From: Pseudosporangium ferrugineum
GTDB lineage: Bacteria; Actinomycetota; Actinomycetes; Mycobacteriales; Micromonosporaceae
Direction: 5' to 3'
NCBI RefSeq assembly: GCF_003002065.1
Contig: NZ_PVZG01000021.1
Coordinates: 1-64,000, forward strand
DNA length: 64,000 nt
This document shows, one piece after another, positions 17,372 to 24,934 of the stretch (the stretch's first letter is position 1; every line of letters begins with the position of its first letter). The notes beneath the pieces were generated by a model. That model had not been told where the DNA came from. It ran no database searches and worked only from the letters and a program-made list of their open reading frames with translations. Position numbers and translations under genes: made by a program.

Positions 17372-18775
17372 ATGAACAAACGCCTACCGGCCGGCGCGCT
17401 GCTGTCGGCCGTCACCCTGGCTGCGGCGGTCCTGCCCGGGGTCGCCGTCGCGGCACCGGCAGACCCTGATTCCGTACGCCTGGAAGCAGTCGGAGAACGC
17501 TCCAGCGAGTCCGGGCGCATGGACGGGCTGACCTTCCGCCCCGGCAGGATCACGCGCGACCCGATCGGCGTGCGCAACCGCGGCGCCACGGTGGACGGTG
17601 TCGTCGTGCAGCTCACCTCGACCACCGACGACCTGGTCTTCGCGCGCAGGTACGACAACTGCTGGTACGCCCTCGACGGCAGGCCCGACTCGGCCTGGTG
17701 CGAGTTCGACTCGAAGGTCGCCGCCTCGTCCTACTTCCAGCTCGCCGGTCCGGTTCTCGCGGCCACCGGCGACGCCCAGCCGTCCACACCCTCCCCCGAC
17801 CGTCCGTACCTCAAGGTGCGCTGGTCGAGCAAGGCCTGGGCCGACGCGGCCGGCGGCATCGAGGCGCTCGCGAACGAGGACGCCGCCGCGGGCACGACCG
17901 CCGTACGCGGCGACGACGGCACCCTGACCCTGGAGCCCGCCTCGCCGCGGCTGTCGGCCTCCTACAGCGACTCGACCGGCACGATCTTCCCGGTCTGGTT
18001 CGAGAAGCCCGCCGACGGGCCCTGGGGTGCGCCGGACGTCCTGCCGCCGTCGGACCCGGACGGCGCCGCCCTCGACGCCGTGCAGGAGCGCACCGTCGCC
18101 GGGGAACGCCCCAAGCTCCACCACATCGCCCCCGGCGACACCCTGCCCGGGACCGTCGGCGTCCGCAACACCGGCGCGACGCCGGTCAAGGGTCTCCTCG
18201 TCGAGCTGCGCCTCGCGGACGACGACCTGGTCTTCGCCCGCAGGTACGACAACTGCTGGTACGCGCTCGAGGCGAAGCCCGACTCGGCCTGGTGCGCCTT
18301 CGACCGTGAGCTGGCCGCCGGCGAGACGCTGCGGCTGGCCGCGCCCGTGGCGATCGCCCTCCGGCAACGCTACGGGGACCTCGACAAGGACCTCCGCTTC
18401 CACTGGGTCAGCGCCGGCTGGGCCGAGGGCCACGGCGGCGCCCGCGACCTCGCCGAGCTCTCCGCGACGCCCGGCACGACCGTCGTCCGGGGCGCCGGGG
18501 GCACGCTGACGCTGAGCGCCGGCTCGTCCGCCCTGAAGCCGGGGGTCACCGGGGCGGTCGACTACCTCCTCGCCCTGGTCCCGCCGTCCGGCCCAGAACC
18601 GACGACACCGCCTGCCACTCCGCCCGCGACGGCCGCTCCCGGCGGCGGGGGCGGCAGCCTTCCCATCACGGGTACGCGGACAGCGACGCTGGCCGGTGCC
18701 GGGGCGCTGCTGCTCCTGGCCGGGGTGGGCGGATTCTGGGTGGCCCGTCGCCGCCGGACCCGCTTCCAGGCCTGA
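17372..18775 (+). CDS. Sortase-anchored surface protein with duplicated domain (LPITG)
   Basis: This 467-residue exported protein has a signal peptide (1-28), two homologous domains (about 30-200 and 228-395), a Pro/Thr linker and a C-terminal sorting signal. That signal is LPITG at 430-434, then a hydrophobic helix and a VARRRRTR tail. Each domain carries the motif DLVFARRYDNCWYAL and PDSAWC, giving paired Cys residues. The sortase would join it to peptidoglycan. No sortase gene is in this window. The ligand or function of the repeated domain is unknown to me. GGGGG before the ATG supports the start. Confidence 0.88.
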   Translation: MNKRLPAGALLSAVTLAAAVLPGVAVAAPADPDSVRLEAVGERSSESGRMDGLTFRPGRITRDPIGVRNRGATVDGVVVQLTSTTDDLVFARRYDNCWYALDGRPDSAWCEFDSKVAASSYFQLAGPVLAATGDAQPSTPSPDRPYLKVRWSSKAWADAAGGIEALANEDAAAGTTAVRGDDGTLTLEPASPRLSASYSDSTGTIFPVWFEKPADGPWGAPDVLPPSDPDGAALDAVQERTVAGERPKLHHIAPGDTLPGTVGVRNTGATPVKGLLVELRLADDDLVFARRYDNCWYALEAKPDSAWCAFDRELAAGETLRLAAPVAIALRQRYGDLDKDLRFHWVSAGWAEGHGGARDLAELSATPGTTVVRGAGGTLTLSAGSSALKPGVTGAVDYLLALVPPSGPEPTTPPATPPATAAPGGGGGSLPITGTRTATLAGAGALLLLAGVGGFWVARRRRTRFQA

Positions 18776-18868
18776 TCGGCGCTGCTTCCGGGCCTGGATC
18801 GGCGCTGCCTCCGGCCTGATCGGCGCTGCTTCCGGTCAGCGCTGCTTCCTGGCTTGATCGGCGCAGCG
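18769..18868. repeat. Short imperfect tandem repeats after the LPITG gene
   Basis: Four to five degenerate copies of GATCGGCGCTGCTTCCGG, spaced about 20-25 nt apart, run from the stop codon onward. They occupy part of the 324-nt gene-free stretch 18776-19099, which otherwise contains only a strong hairpin and the next promoter. Confidence 0.7.
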
Positions 18869-18917
18869 GCGCCCTCGGCACCCTCGGGTGGCGGGGGCGT
18901 CCCGCCGTGCGAACGAA

Positions 18918-18963
18918 GGACGCCGTTGCGAATTCCACGGGGGAAGAACTCGCAACGGCGTCC
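18918..18963. terminator. Perfect 14-bp hairpin, possible terminator
   Basis: Arms GGACGCCGTTGCGA and TCGCAACGGCGTCC are perfect, with an 18-nt loop. It lies between two plus-strand genes. There is no U-run, so it could be a terminator or an operator. Confidence 0.5.
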
Positions 18964-19087
18964 TGAGCGACAATAATCGATGGAGTGTCAATCGTCCATA
19001 TCGGCGGTCGACATTGTCCCAACAGTCACCGGAATCCGGTGCGAACGGCGTTGTCCACAGGGGCGCCCGGGGCCCGCCGGATCGGAC

Positions 19088-19093
19088 TACCGT
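19088..19093 (+). promoter_or_regulatory. -10 box of leaderless DUF664 gene
   Basis: TACCGT is 6 nt before the ATG at 19100, consistent with a leaderless mRNA. Confidence 0.6.
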
Positions 19094-19099
19094 GGCCCC

Positions 19100-19684
19100 A
19101 TGAGCAGCGATTTTCCCTGGGAACCGCCCGTTGCCGGCACCGAGGCCGAGCATCTCGCCGGCGCGCTCGACCGGCTGCGCACGACGTTCCGCTGGAAGAC
19201 CGACGGTCTCGGCGGCGCCGGCCTGCGGACCCGCCTCGGCGCGTCGTCGCTGACCCTGGGCGCCCTGCTCAAGCACCTGGCGTTCGTGGAGGACTACACC
19301 TTCACCACGAAACTCCGGGGCGAGGCGCCCGGCGCTCCCTGGCGGCGGGCCGCGTGGGACGACGACCCCGACTGGGAGTTCACCTCCGCCGCCGAGGACA
19401 CCCCCGAGGATCTGTATGCGCTGTGGGACGCCGCCGTGGCACGCTCCCGAGGCCGCCTCGCCGCGGCCCTGTCCGACGGCGGCCTCGACCAGCTCGTGCA
19501 CGTCTCGGGCGCGGACGGCCGCCAAGCGAGCCTGCGCCGGCTGCTCTGCGACCTGATCGAGGAGTACGGCCGCCACACCGGCCACGCGGACCTGCTCCGC
19601 GAGTCGGTGGACGGCCTGACCGGCGAGGATCCCCCGGCCGGCTGGAAACCCCGCGGCGCCCCGCCCGTCGACGTCCAGCCCTGA
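19100..19684 (+). CDS. DinB-superfamily DUF664 protein
   Basis: This 194-residue helical-bundle protein is of the DUF664/DinB type, a superfamily that includes mycothiol- and bacillithiol-dependent enzymes. Candidate metal ligands are the His residues in LLKHLAFVEDY and in EEYGRHTGHADLLRE, the usual positions in these proteins. The sequence LVHVSGADGRQASLRRLLCDLI is typical of actinobacterial DUF664. The exact reaction is not predictable. A thiol S-transfer or detoxification role is family-based inference. Confidence 0.88.
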   Translation: MSSDFPWEPPVAGTEAEHLAGALDRLRTTFRWKTDGLGGAGLRTRLGASSLTLGALLKHLAFVEDYTFTTKLRGEAPGAPWRRAAWDDDPDWEFTSAAEDTPEDLYALWDAAVARSRGRLAAALSDGGLDQLVHVSGADGRQASLRRLLCDLIEEYGRHTGHADLLRESVDGLTGEDPPAGWKPRGAPPVDVQP

Positions 19685-19689
19685 CCGTG

Positions 19690-19818
19690 CCGCCCTCCCG
19701 CGCTCCGGCCCCGCTCTCGCGCGCCCGGGCCCCGGCCTCACGGGCCCCGGCTTCTCGCGCCCCGGCCTCACGGGCCCCGGCCTCGCTCTCGCGCGCCCGG
19801 GCCCCGGCCTCACCGGCC
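19690..19818. repeat. GC-rich imperfect tandem repeats
   Basis: Copies of CTCGCGCGCCCGGGCCCCGG and CCTCACGGGCCCCGG alternate between the DUF664 stop and the 3' end of the convergent XRE gene. The array enters the last codons of that gene, which encode a PGPGRGGR-like tail. Confidence 0.65.
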
Positions 19819-20715
19819 GCCGCGGCCCGGGCCCGGTCTTGTCTCGGCGCGCGTGCCGGGCTGGTCCTGTCCCGGCTCGTGCTTCAGCTCGCCGACGGAC
19901 TCCGAGGCCGCCAACGACCCCAGCAGCCCGAGCGACCGTGCGCTGTCCGTGCCCGGCTCCGCGTGATAGACCACCAGCAGCAGCCCGTCGCTCCCGCCGA
20001 CCCCGAGCTTCTCCCGGCGCAACGTCATCTCGCCCACCTCGGGATGCCGCAGCCGCGTCGGCGCGCCCTCCCGGATTTTCACGTCGTGCCGGGCCCACAG
20101 CCGCCGGAAGTGCTCGCTTCCCACCGACAGCTCCCCGACCAGCTGGGCGTACCGGGGATCGTCCGTGGTCGTGCCGACCGAGGAGCGGAACACGGCCACC
20201 ATGCCGGCGAGGGCGCGTTCCCAGTCCGGGTAGAGCTCGCGTTCCGCCGGGTCCAGAAAGACCGACCGGAGCCGGTTCTCGCCGACGCGCAGGGCGGGGG
20301 AGAGGGCCCGGGCCATGGCGTTGGCCGCCAGGACGTCGAAGTAGCGGCCCTCCACGAACGCCGGGAGGCCGATCACCTCGATCAGCTGCCGGATGCCGAC
20401 CGGAACCCGTTCCCGGCGCGGACGGGAGCGCGCCCGGGCCCGGGGGCGGGACAGGCTCAGCAGATAATCGGTGGCGCTCTCGTCGAGGTGCAGCACCCGG
20501 GCCAGCGCCTCCAGCACCTGCTCCGACGGGTGCCGGTCGCGGCCCTGTTCCAGCCGCAGGTAGTAGTCGGCGCTGATGCCGGCCAGCGTCGCCACCTCCT
20601 CGCGGCGCAGCCCGGCGACCCGGCGCAGGCCGGTCGCGCGCAGCCCCACGTCTTCGGGGCTCACCAGCTGCCGGCGGGCGCGCAGGTAGTCGCCCAGCGG
20701 GTTCGCGTTGTCCAC
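19810..20715 (-). CDS. XRE-family regulator with MmyB-like ligand-binding domain
   Basis: This 301-residue regulator has an N-terminal helix-turn-helix (about 25-80, with LRREEVATLAGISADYYLRL) and a MmyB-like C-terminal domain containing the segment REKLGVGGSDGLLLVVYHAE. Such regulators commonly control a neighbouring oxidoreductase, here the divergent aldo/keto reductase. The GTG at 20715 has AAGG too close to act as a ribosome site, but a -10 box 6 nt upstream explains it as leaderless. The final ~25 residues are low complexity and derive from the adjacent repeats. Confidence 0.9.
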   Translation of the reverse strand: MDNANPLGDYLRARRQLVSPEDVGLRATGLRRVAGLRREEVATLAGISADYYLRLEQGRDRHPSEQVLEALARVLHLDESATDYLLSLSRPRARARSRPRRERVPVGIRQLIEVIGLPAFVEGRYFDVLAANAMARALSPALRVGENRLRSVFLDPAERELYPDWERALAGMVAVFRSSVGTTTDDPRYAQLVGELSVGSEHFRRLWARHDVKIREGAPTRLRHPEVGEMTLRREKLGVGGSDGLLLVVYHAEPGTDSARSLGLLGSLAASESVGELKHEPGQDQPGTRAETRPGPGRGGR

Positions 20716-20721
20716 GCCTTC

Positions 20722-20727
20722 ACGGTA
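20722..20727 (-). promoter_or_regulatory. -10 box of leaderless XRE regulator gene
   Basis: On the minus strand TACCGT ends 6 nt before the GTG at 20715. Confidence 0.6.
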
Positions 20728-20821
20728 GTGCCGCGTACCCGTCCGGTCCCTGGTCCCCGCACTACCAGGAACACGGGGGACCTCCCGGGCCGGGCCGATC
20801 CCGGTGAGCCTGGGAGACATG

Positions 20822-21688
20822 ATGACGCAGACACTTCCCGGCGGCACCTTCACCCTGGCCGACGGCCTGACGGTGACCCGCATGGGCTACGGAGCGATGC
20901 AACTGGCCGGCCCGCACGTCTTCGGCCCTCCGGCGGACCGGGCCGCGGCCGTCGCCGTCCTGCGCGAGGTCGTCGAGCTCGGCATCACGCACATCGACAC
21001 CAGCGACTTCTACGGTCCGCACGTCACGAACCAGATCATCAGAGAGGCGCTTCATCCGTACGCGGAAAGCCTGCACCTCGTCACCAAGGTGGGCGCCCGC
21101 CGCGACGCCGAGGGAGGCTGGCCGCGGGCCCGGAAGCCGGAGGAGCTGCGCCGGGCCGTACACGAGAACCTGGAGAACCTCGGGCTCGAGGTCCTGGACG
21201 TGGTGAATCTGCGGGTGGGCGGGTTCGACGCCCCGGAGCCGGGCTCGATCGAGGAGCCGTTCACCGCGCTGGCCGAGCTGCGGGAGCAGGGGCTGATCCG
21301 GCACCTGGGCCTCAGCACGGTCAACGCCGAACAGCTCGCCGAGGCGCAGGCCATCGCCCCGGTCGTGTGCGTGCAGAACTACTACAACCTGGCGCACCGG
21401 GTCGACGACGACCTGGTCGACTCGCTCGCCGCGCAGGGCATCGCGTACGTGCCGTACTTCCCGCTCGGCGGCTTCACGCCGTTGCAGTCCGACGTGCTGG
21501 GGCGGGTCGCGGCCCGGCTCGGGGCGAGCCCGCTGTCGGTCGCGCTGGCCTGGCTCCTGCGGCGCTCGCCGAACATCCTGCTGATCCCCGGCACGTCGTC
21601 GGTGGCCCACCTCCGCGAGAACGTCGCGGGCGCCGGCCTCGACCTGCCCGCGGACGCCCTCCGCGAGCTGGACACGATCGGCGCCTGA
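20822..21688 (+). CDS. Aldo/keto reductase
   Basis: This 288-residue (beta/alpha)8 NADPH-dependent oxidoreductase has the motif THIDTSDFYGPH giving the catalytic Asp and Tyr, and the Lys in LVTKVGA. The C-terminal cofactor-binding segment is IPGTSSVAHLREN. Two adjacent ATGs occur at 20819 and 20822. The second is better spaced (5 nt) from GGGAG. It is divergently paired with the XRE regulator, a frequent arrangement. The substrate is unknown. Confidence 0.93.
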   Translation: MTQTLPGGTFTLADGLTVTRMGYGAMQLAGPHVFGPPADRAAAVAVLREVVELGITHIDTSDFYGPHVTNQIIREALHPYAESLHLVTKVGARRDAEGGWPRARKPEELRRAVHENLENLGLEVLDVVNLRVGGFDAPEPGSIEEPFTALAELREQGLIRHLGLSTVNAEQLAEAQAIAPVVCVQNYYNLAHRVDDDLVDSLAAQGIAYVPYFPLGGFTPLQSDVLGRVAARLGASPLSVALAWLLRRSPNILLIPGTSSVAHLRENVAGAGLDLPADALRELDTIGA

Positions 21689-21739
21689 ACCGGAGCCCGC
21701 TCTCCGCCGGCCGCCCCGCCGTCCGGCCGGGTTCGGTCG

Positions 21740-21783
21740 GCGGGCGGCCCGCCTGGGTGCCGGGACCTCGGCGGGCCGCCCGC
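21740..21783. terminator. Bidirectional terminator between convergent genes
   Basis: Perfect 14-bp arms GCGGGCGGCCCGCC and GGCGGGCCGCCCGC with a 16-nt loop lie between the stops of the aldo/keto reductase and protease genes. Confidence 0.7.
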
Positions 21784-21786
21784 GTT

Positions 21787-23016
21787 CTACCTGGTGGCGG
21801 GGGTGATGTTGAAGTCGCGCCAGGCGGTGCCGTAGTCCTGGAAGCCGAGGCGCGCGCCGGCGACGCGGGTGGTCGTGCCCTTCGCGATCAGCTTGCCGTT
21901 GCCCGACACCGAGTAGATCGGGCCGCCGCTGTCGCCGGGGCGGGCGGCGGTCTGGCCCTGGGTCTGCTCCGCCTCGACGAGGTCCTCCCGGTCGGCGTAG
22001 TAGAAGAGCACCTTCAGGTTGCACACCGGCCGGCCGAGCTCGCGGGAGCTGCTGACGCCGGACTGGCACAGGTACTCGCCGATGAATGTCCAGCCCCACC
22101 CCTCGACCGAGGCCGCGGCGCCGTCGGTCGGGGTGCCGATGTACACGTACCCGTCGACACTGCTGGTGGGGATCAGCTCGACGTCGTGGTCCTGGTGGCG
22201 GGGGCCGACGTTGCCGATGAACTCGCCGCGGGCGTCCTGGATCCGGTCACCCGTCTGCCCGCAGTGCGCGGCGGTCAGCACATAGCTGGCACTGCCCGAC
22301 CGTACGCCGAAGCCTGCCGTGCAAGCCGTCGAGCGGGTCGCGTTCACGGTGGTCGCCCCGCCCTTCCAGGGCGCCCAGTCGTCGTCGCGGCTGATCGGTC
22401 GCAGCGGCTCCTCCGTCACCACGGAGATCGGCACGGCCTGGTCGGAGAAGACCCGGGAACCCGATCCGCGTACGCCGACCAGCAGCCCGCTGCCGTCCGG
22501 GCGCAGCTTGATGCTGTCGATGTCCGCACCCCGTTCCGCCTCGAGGCGGGCGGCGGCGGCGCGCAGTTCGGCGTCCGAGTGGGCGGCGGCCCGGACGCGC
22601 ACCGGGGCGATGCGGGAGGCGTCGGCGACCACGTCGGCCATGCCCCGGGGAACCGTGCCCTTCCACCACAGCACCACGTGCGCGTCTTCGAGCACGATGC
22701 CGGCGTACCCGGGGTAGCGGTGCCGTTCGACGTCCCACCGGATCTTGGTGGCGGCGGCGACAAGGGGCCGCTGGCGGTCGATGCGGGCCCTGTCGGCGGC
22801 GGAGAGCCCGGTAGCGCCGGATACGAAGTGGACGGCCCGCCCGCCGCCCGCAGCGGCTCCGGTGGGCGGGGGTGCTGGATCGGCGGCTGTGGTGGCCCGG
22901 GCGGTCTTTTCGGGGTCTGCTTTCGCGGGTGCCGGGCCGGCGGACAGGGCCGCGCCGGTCGTCAGGACGGCGACGGACATCAGGCACTCGGCGCGCCTTG
23001 ACATCGTTGTCATCAC
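21787..23016 (-). CDS. Secreted chymotrypsin-like serine protease with pro-region
   Basis: This 409-residue exported protease of family S1 has a signal peptide (about 1-33), a pro-region to about 200 and a catalytic domain. The triad is visible as His in LTAAHCG, Asp in DHDVELIP and Ser in ARPGDSGGP. Paired cysteines flank the His and Ser as in streptogrisin/alpha-lytic relatives. The pro-region probably acts as a folding chaperone. The GTG at 23016 follows AAGGAG, and in-frame ATGs at 23013 and 23004 are alternatives. The upstream 23017-23261 is relatively AT-rich and likely holds its promoter. Confidence 0.92.
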   Translation of the reverse strand: MMTTMSRRAECLMSVAVLTTGAALSAGPAPAKADPEKTARATTAADPAPPPTGAAAGGGRAVHFVSGATGLSAADRARIDRQRPLVAAATKIRWDVERHRYPGYAGIVLEDAHVVLWWKGTVPRGMADVVADASRIAPVRVRAAAHSDAELRAAAARLEAERGADIDSIKLRPDGSGLLVGVRGSGSRVFSDQAVPISVVTEEPLRPISRDDDWAPWKGGATTVNATRSTACTAGFGVRSGSASYVLTAAHCGQTGDRIQDARGEFIGNVGPRHQDHDVELIPTSSVDGYVYIGTPTDGAAASVEGWGWTFIGEYLCQSGVSSSRELGRPVCNLKVLFYYADREDLVEAEQTQGQTAARPGDSGGPIYSVSGNGKLIAKGTTTRVAGARLGFQDYGTAWRDFNITPATR

Positions 23017-23261
23017 CTCGATCAGCTCCTTCGGGTGGGGATGGGGGTGAGGGTGCGGGGAAATAGGGATAGACGAACTTCTATGCGTTGGAATGCTAAC
23101 GCTTGTTAAGGAATGTTTCCAGATGTAACAACACGACCTGCGAAATCGACGATGTGCTCCGGAACTTCCGGAGCATCTGGCCGGATCGGGTGGCAGGCCC
23201 TAGGATCTCCGGCGCGGCGGTTGACCACTGTGGTGCCGGCGAAGCGGACCGGAGGGTTGGC

Positions 23262-23654
23262 ATGACGCTCACACCGCGCGGCTTCACTGTCATCGGCCTT
23301 GCCGTCGGGGCGGCCGGAAATGCGATCATGTGGGCCGCCGGCGCGTACTTTCCGTTCTATCCGCCGCCCAACCTGCTGATCCTCGTCGCGGGCGCATTGA
23401 TCGTTGCCTTCGTGCGGCGGAGCTGGGCGCCCGCGGTCGGCGCCCTCCTCGGAATCGTGATCATCGTGGCGTTCGCGATCATCAGCCTCATCAACGGCGC
23501 CGGCACCGGACACCTGACCGGCACCGCGGGCGTCGTCGGCGTGATCGGCACCGTCCTGCACCTGGCGGGCTCCGCCGTCGGCGCGGGCGGCGGCCTGGCC
23601 GCGGCCGTCTTCGAGCGCCGCGCCGAGCCCGCCGCCGAGAGCGGCCCGCTGTAG
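23262..23654 (+). CDS. Small four-helix membrane protein
   Basis: This 130-residue protein has about four hydrophobic segments (roughly 8-28, 38-53, 58-78 and 90-112) and a short charged tail. A good GGAGG site precedes the ATG. I recognise no family. It is the first plus-strand gene before the formyltransferase, separated by about 160 nt, so co-regulation is uncertain. Confidence 0.75.
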   Translation: MTLTPRGFTVIGLAVGAAGNAIMWAAGAYFPFYPPPNLLILVAGALIVAFVRRSWAPAVGALLGIVIIVAFAIISLINGAGTGHLTGTAGVVGVIGTVLHLAGSAVGAGGGLAAAVFERRAEPAAESGPL

Positions 23655-23804
23655 CAGCCGCCGGCCCGAACCCTCGGGGCGATTCCGGCGCCCAGCTCGG
23701 ACCTCGGGGCGGCTCCGAGCCGTGCCGCCCGCTGTGGTGATGGGCTGAGCGGACTCCGCCGGGTGATTCCGGGTCGTGGCGGCCCGGGTCGGCGGGCGCG
23801 TCCG

Positions 23805-23810
23805 TACGGT
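23805..23810 (+). promoter_or_regulatory. -10 box of formyltransferase gene
   Basis: TACGGT lies 7 nt before the ATG at 23818, so a leaderless transcript is possible. A CGGAG close to the start could also act as a weak ribosome site on longer transcripts. Confidence 0.5.
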
Positions 23811-23817
23811 CGGAGCG

Positions 23818-24666
23818 ATGACCCGGATCGTCATGACCACGTCCGCCGGGCACCGGGGGCTGCTGCTCCTCGACCGCCTGCACCGGCGCGGGATCGTGCT
23901 CGACGCCGTTCTCGTGCTCGCCGGCGGGCTCGAGCCGCCGCCGGCCCGGCCCGGCGAGAGTGGCCTGCACCGGCTCGCGCGGTGGCCGGCGAGCGCCGCC
24001 CGGTCGGTGCGGCGGAGGTTCCGGTTGTACCGCAGGCGTCGCCGCTGGTTCGAGGCCAGGTGCCGGCGGGTCATCGTGACCGGCTACCTGAACAGTCGCC
24101 GGCTGGAGCGGGACCTGCGCCGGCTCGCACCGGACTACCTGGTGCTCGGGGGCGGCGGAGTGCTGCGACCGCACATCATCGCCACCGCGGGTTCGGGCGT
24201 GCTCAACGCGCACCCGGCGCTGTTGCCGTGGGTCCGTGGCTGCGGCGTGGTCGGCTATTCGCTCGCGGCCGGGGTGGCGCTGGGCGCGACCGTGCACCTG
24301 GTTGACGCCGGGATCGACACCGGGCCGGTGGTCGCCCGCCGGCTGCTGCCGGTGCCGCCCGGCCCGTGCGCGCTGGCCGACCTGGAGGCGGCGGCCGACG
24401 AGGCGGCGGCGGAACTGCTGGTGGATGTGGTGGAGGCCCTGGTGAGGAGGGGCGAACGCCCGGCGGGGACGCCGCACGCCGAGCGTTTCCCGCTTCACCG
24501 GCTGGCTGCCGCCGACGTGGACCGGCCGGCGCACGAGGCGCTCGCGGCAGCCGGGCGGGCCGCCGAACTCTTCGACCGATGGTCGCCGTCGGCGATCGAC
24601 GCGGCGTGGGCCCTGCCCGCCGGACGCCCGGACCGGGGCAGCCCCGGTCCGGGCGTCGAGTGCTAG
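23818..24666 (+). CDS. Formyltransferase-family protein (Fmt/PurN-like fold)
   Basis: This 282-residue protein has the 10-formyl-tetrahydrofolate transferase fold. The catalytic Asn and His are in VLNAHPALLPWVRG, and the Asp in VHLVDAGIDTGPVV, the conserved N-H-D set of Fmt, PurN and sugar N-formyltransferases. It lacks the long C-terminal tRNA-binding domain of methionyl-tRNA formyltransferase, so another amine acceptor is expected. Its stop codon TAG is interleaved with that of the convergent 61-residue peptide gene through a shared CTAG. Whether it acts on that peptide is inference. Confidence 0.85.
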   Translation: MTRIVMTTSAGHRGLLLLDRLHRRGIVLDAVLVLAGGLEPPPARPGESGLHRLARWPASAARSVRRRFRLYRRRRRWFEARCRRVIVTGYLNSRRLERDLRRLAPDYLVLGGGGVLRPHIIATAGSGVLNAHPALLPWVRGCGVVGYSLAAGVALGATVHLVDAGIDTGPVVARRLLPVPPGPCALADLEAAADEAAAELLVDVVEALVRRGERPAGTPHAERFPLHRLAAADVDRPAHEALAAAGRAAELFDRWSPSAIDAAWALPAGRPDRGSPGPGVEC

Positions 24667-24848
24667 ACCAGGACGGCCCGGGCGTCCGAGTCGTCGAACA
24701 CCCCGCCGGGGATGCCTCCGCCGGTCACCGTGACGACCAGTTCGCCGTCCGGTCCCGCGCCCCTGGTCAGGGACCGGAGCGAGCCGAGCGGCTCCAGCGC
24801 CGGCGGCTTGTACGCGTCCCGGCGTACCTGTTCGCACAACTGCGTCAT
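24663..24848 (-). CDS. Candidate RiPP precursor peptide with lasso-type leader
   Basis: This 61-residue peptide matches the lasso-peptide leader rule YxxPxLx3Gx5T exactly (YKPPALEPLGSLRSLT, with Tyr13, Pro16, Leu18, Gly22 and Thr28). Cutting after Arg29 would release a core starting GAGPDGE, with Gly30 and Glu36 at ring positions 1 and 7. The core continues for 25 further Gly/Val/Asp-rich residues, longer than usual for lasso peptides, and has no Cys. A strong AGGGGG site 5 nt before the ATG supports expression. It lies 86 nt downstream of the MNIO gene on the same strand. No lasso B/C enzymes are in the window, so the final modification is unknown. Confidence 0.8.
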   Translation of the reverse strand: MTQLCEQVRRDAYKPPALEPLGSLRSLTRGAGPDGELVVTVTGGGIPGGVFDDSDARAVLV

Positions 24849-24903
24849 GTGTTCCCCCTGAGTCGAAAAGCTCTCATACCCACGATATCGGGCAGATCAC
24901 TTC

Positions 24904-24921
24904 CTCCGCTCGAAACCGGAG
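24904..24921 (-). promoter_or_regulatory. Hairpin between MNIO and precursor genes
   Basis: Arms CTCCG and CGGAG with an 8-nt loop lie in the 86-nt gap. It could act as an attenuator or processing site that sets the enzyme-to-peptide ratio. The stem is short, so this is tentative. Confidence 0.3.
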
Positions 24922-24934
24922 ACAACGGTGCGAT

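Noticed and set aside
18985..23001. Open frame of over 1300 codons on the plus strand
   Set aside because: It overlaps five well-supported genes on both strands and its product is Arg/Pro/Gly-rich noise, as expected from high third-position GC.
23818..24666. Methionyl-tRNA formyltransferase fmt
   Set aside because: The protein has the catalytic fold but lacks the C-terminal tRNA-binding domain, and the context is not the usual def/fmt/rsmB region.
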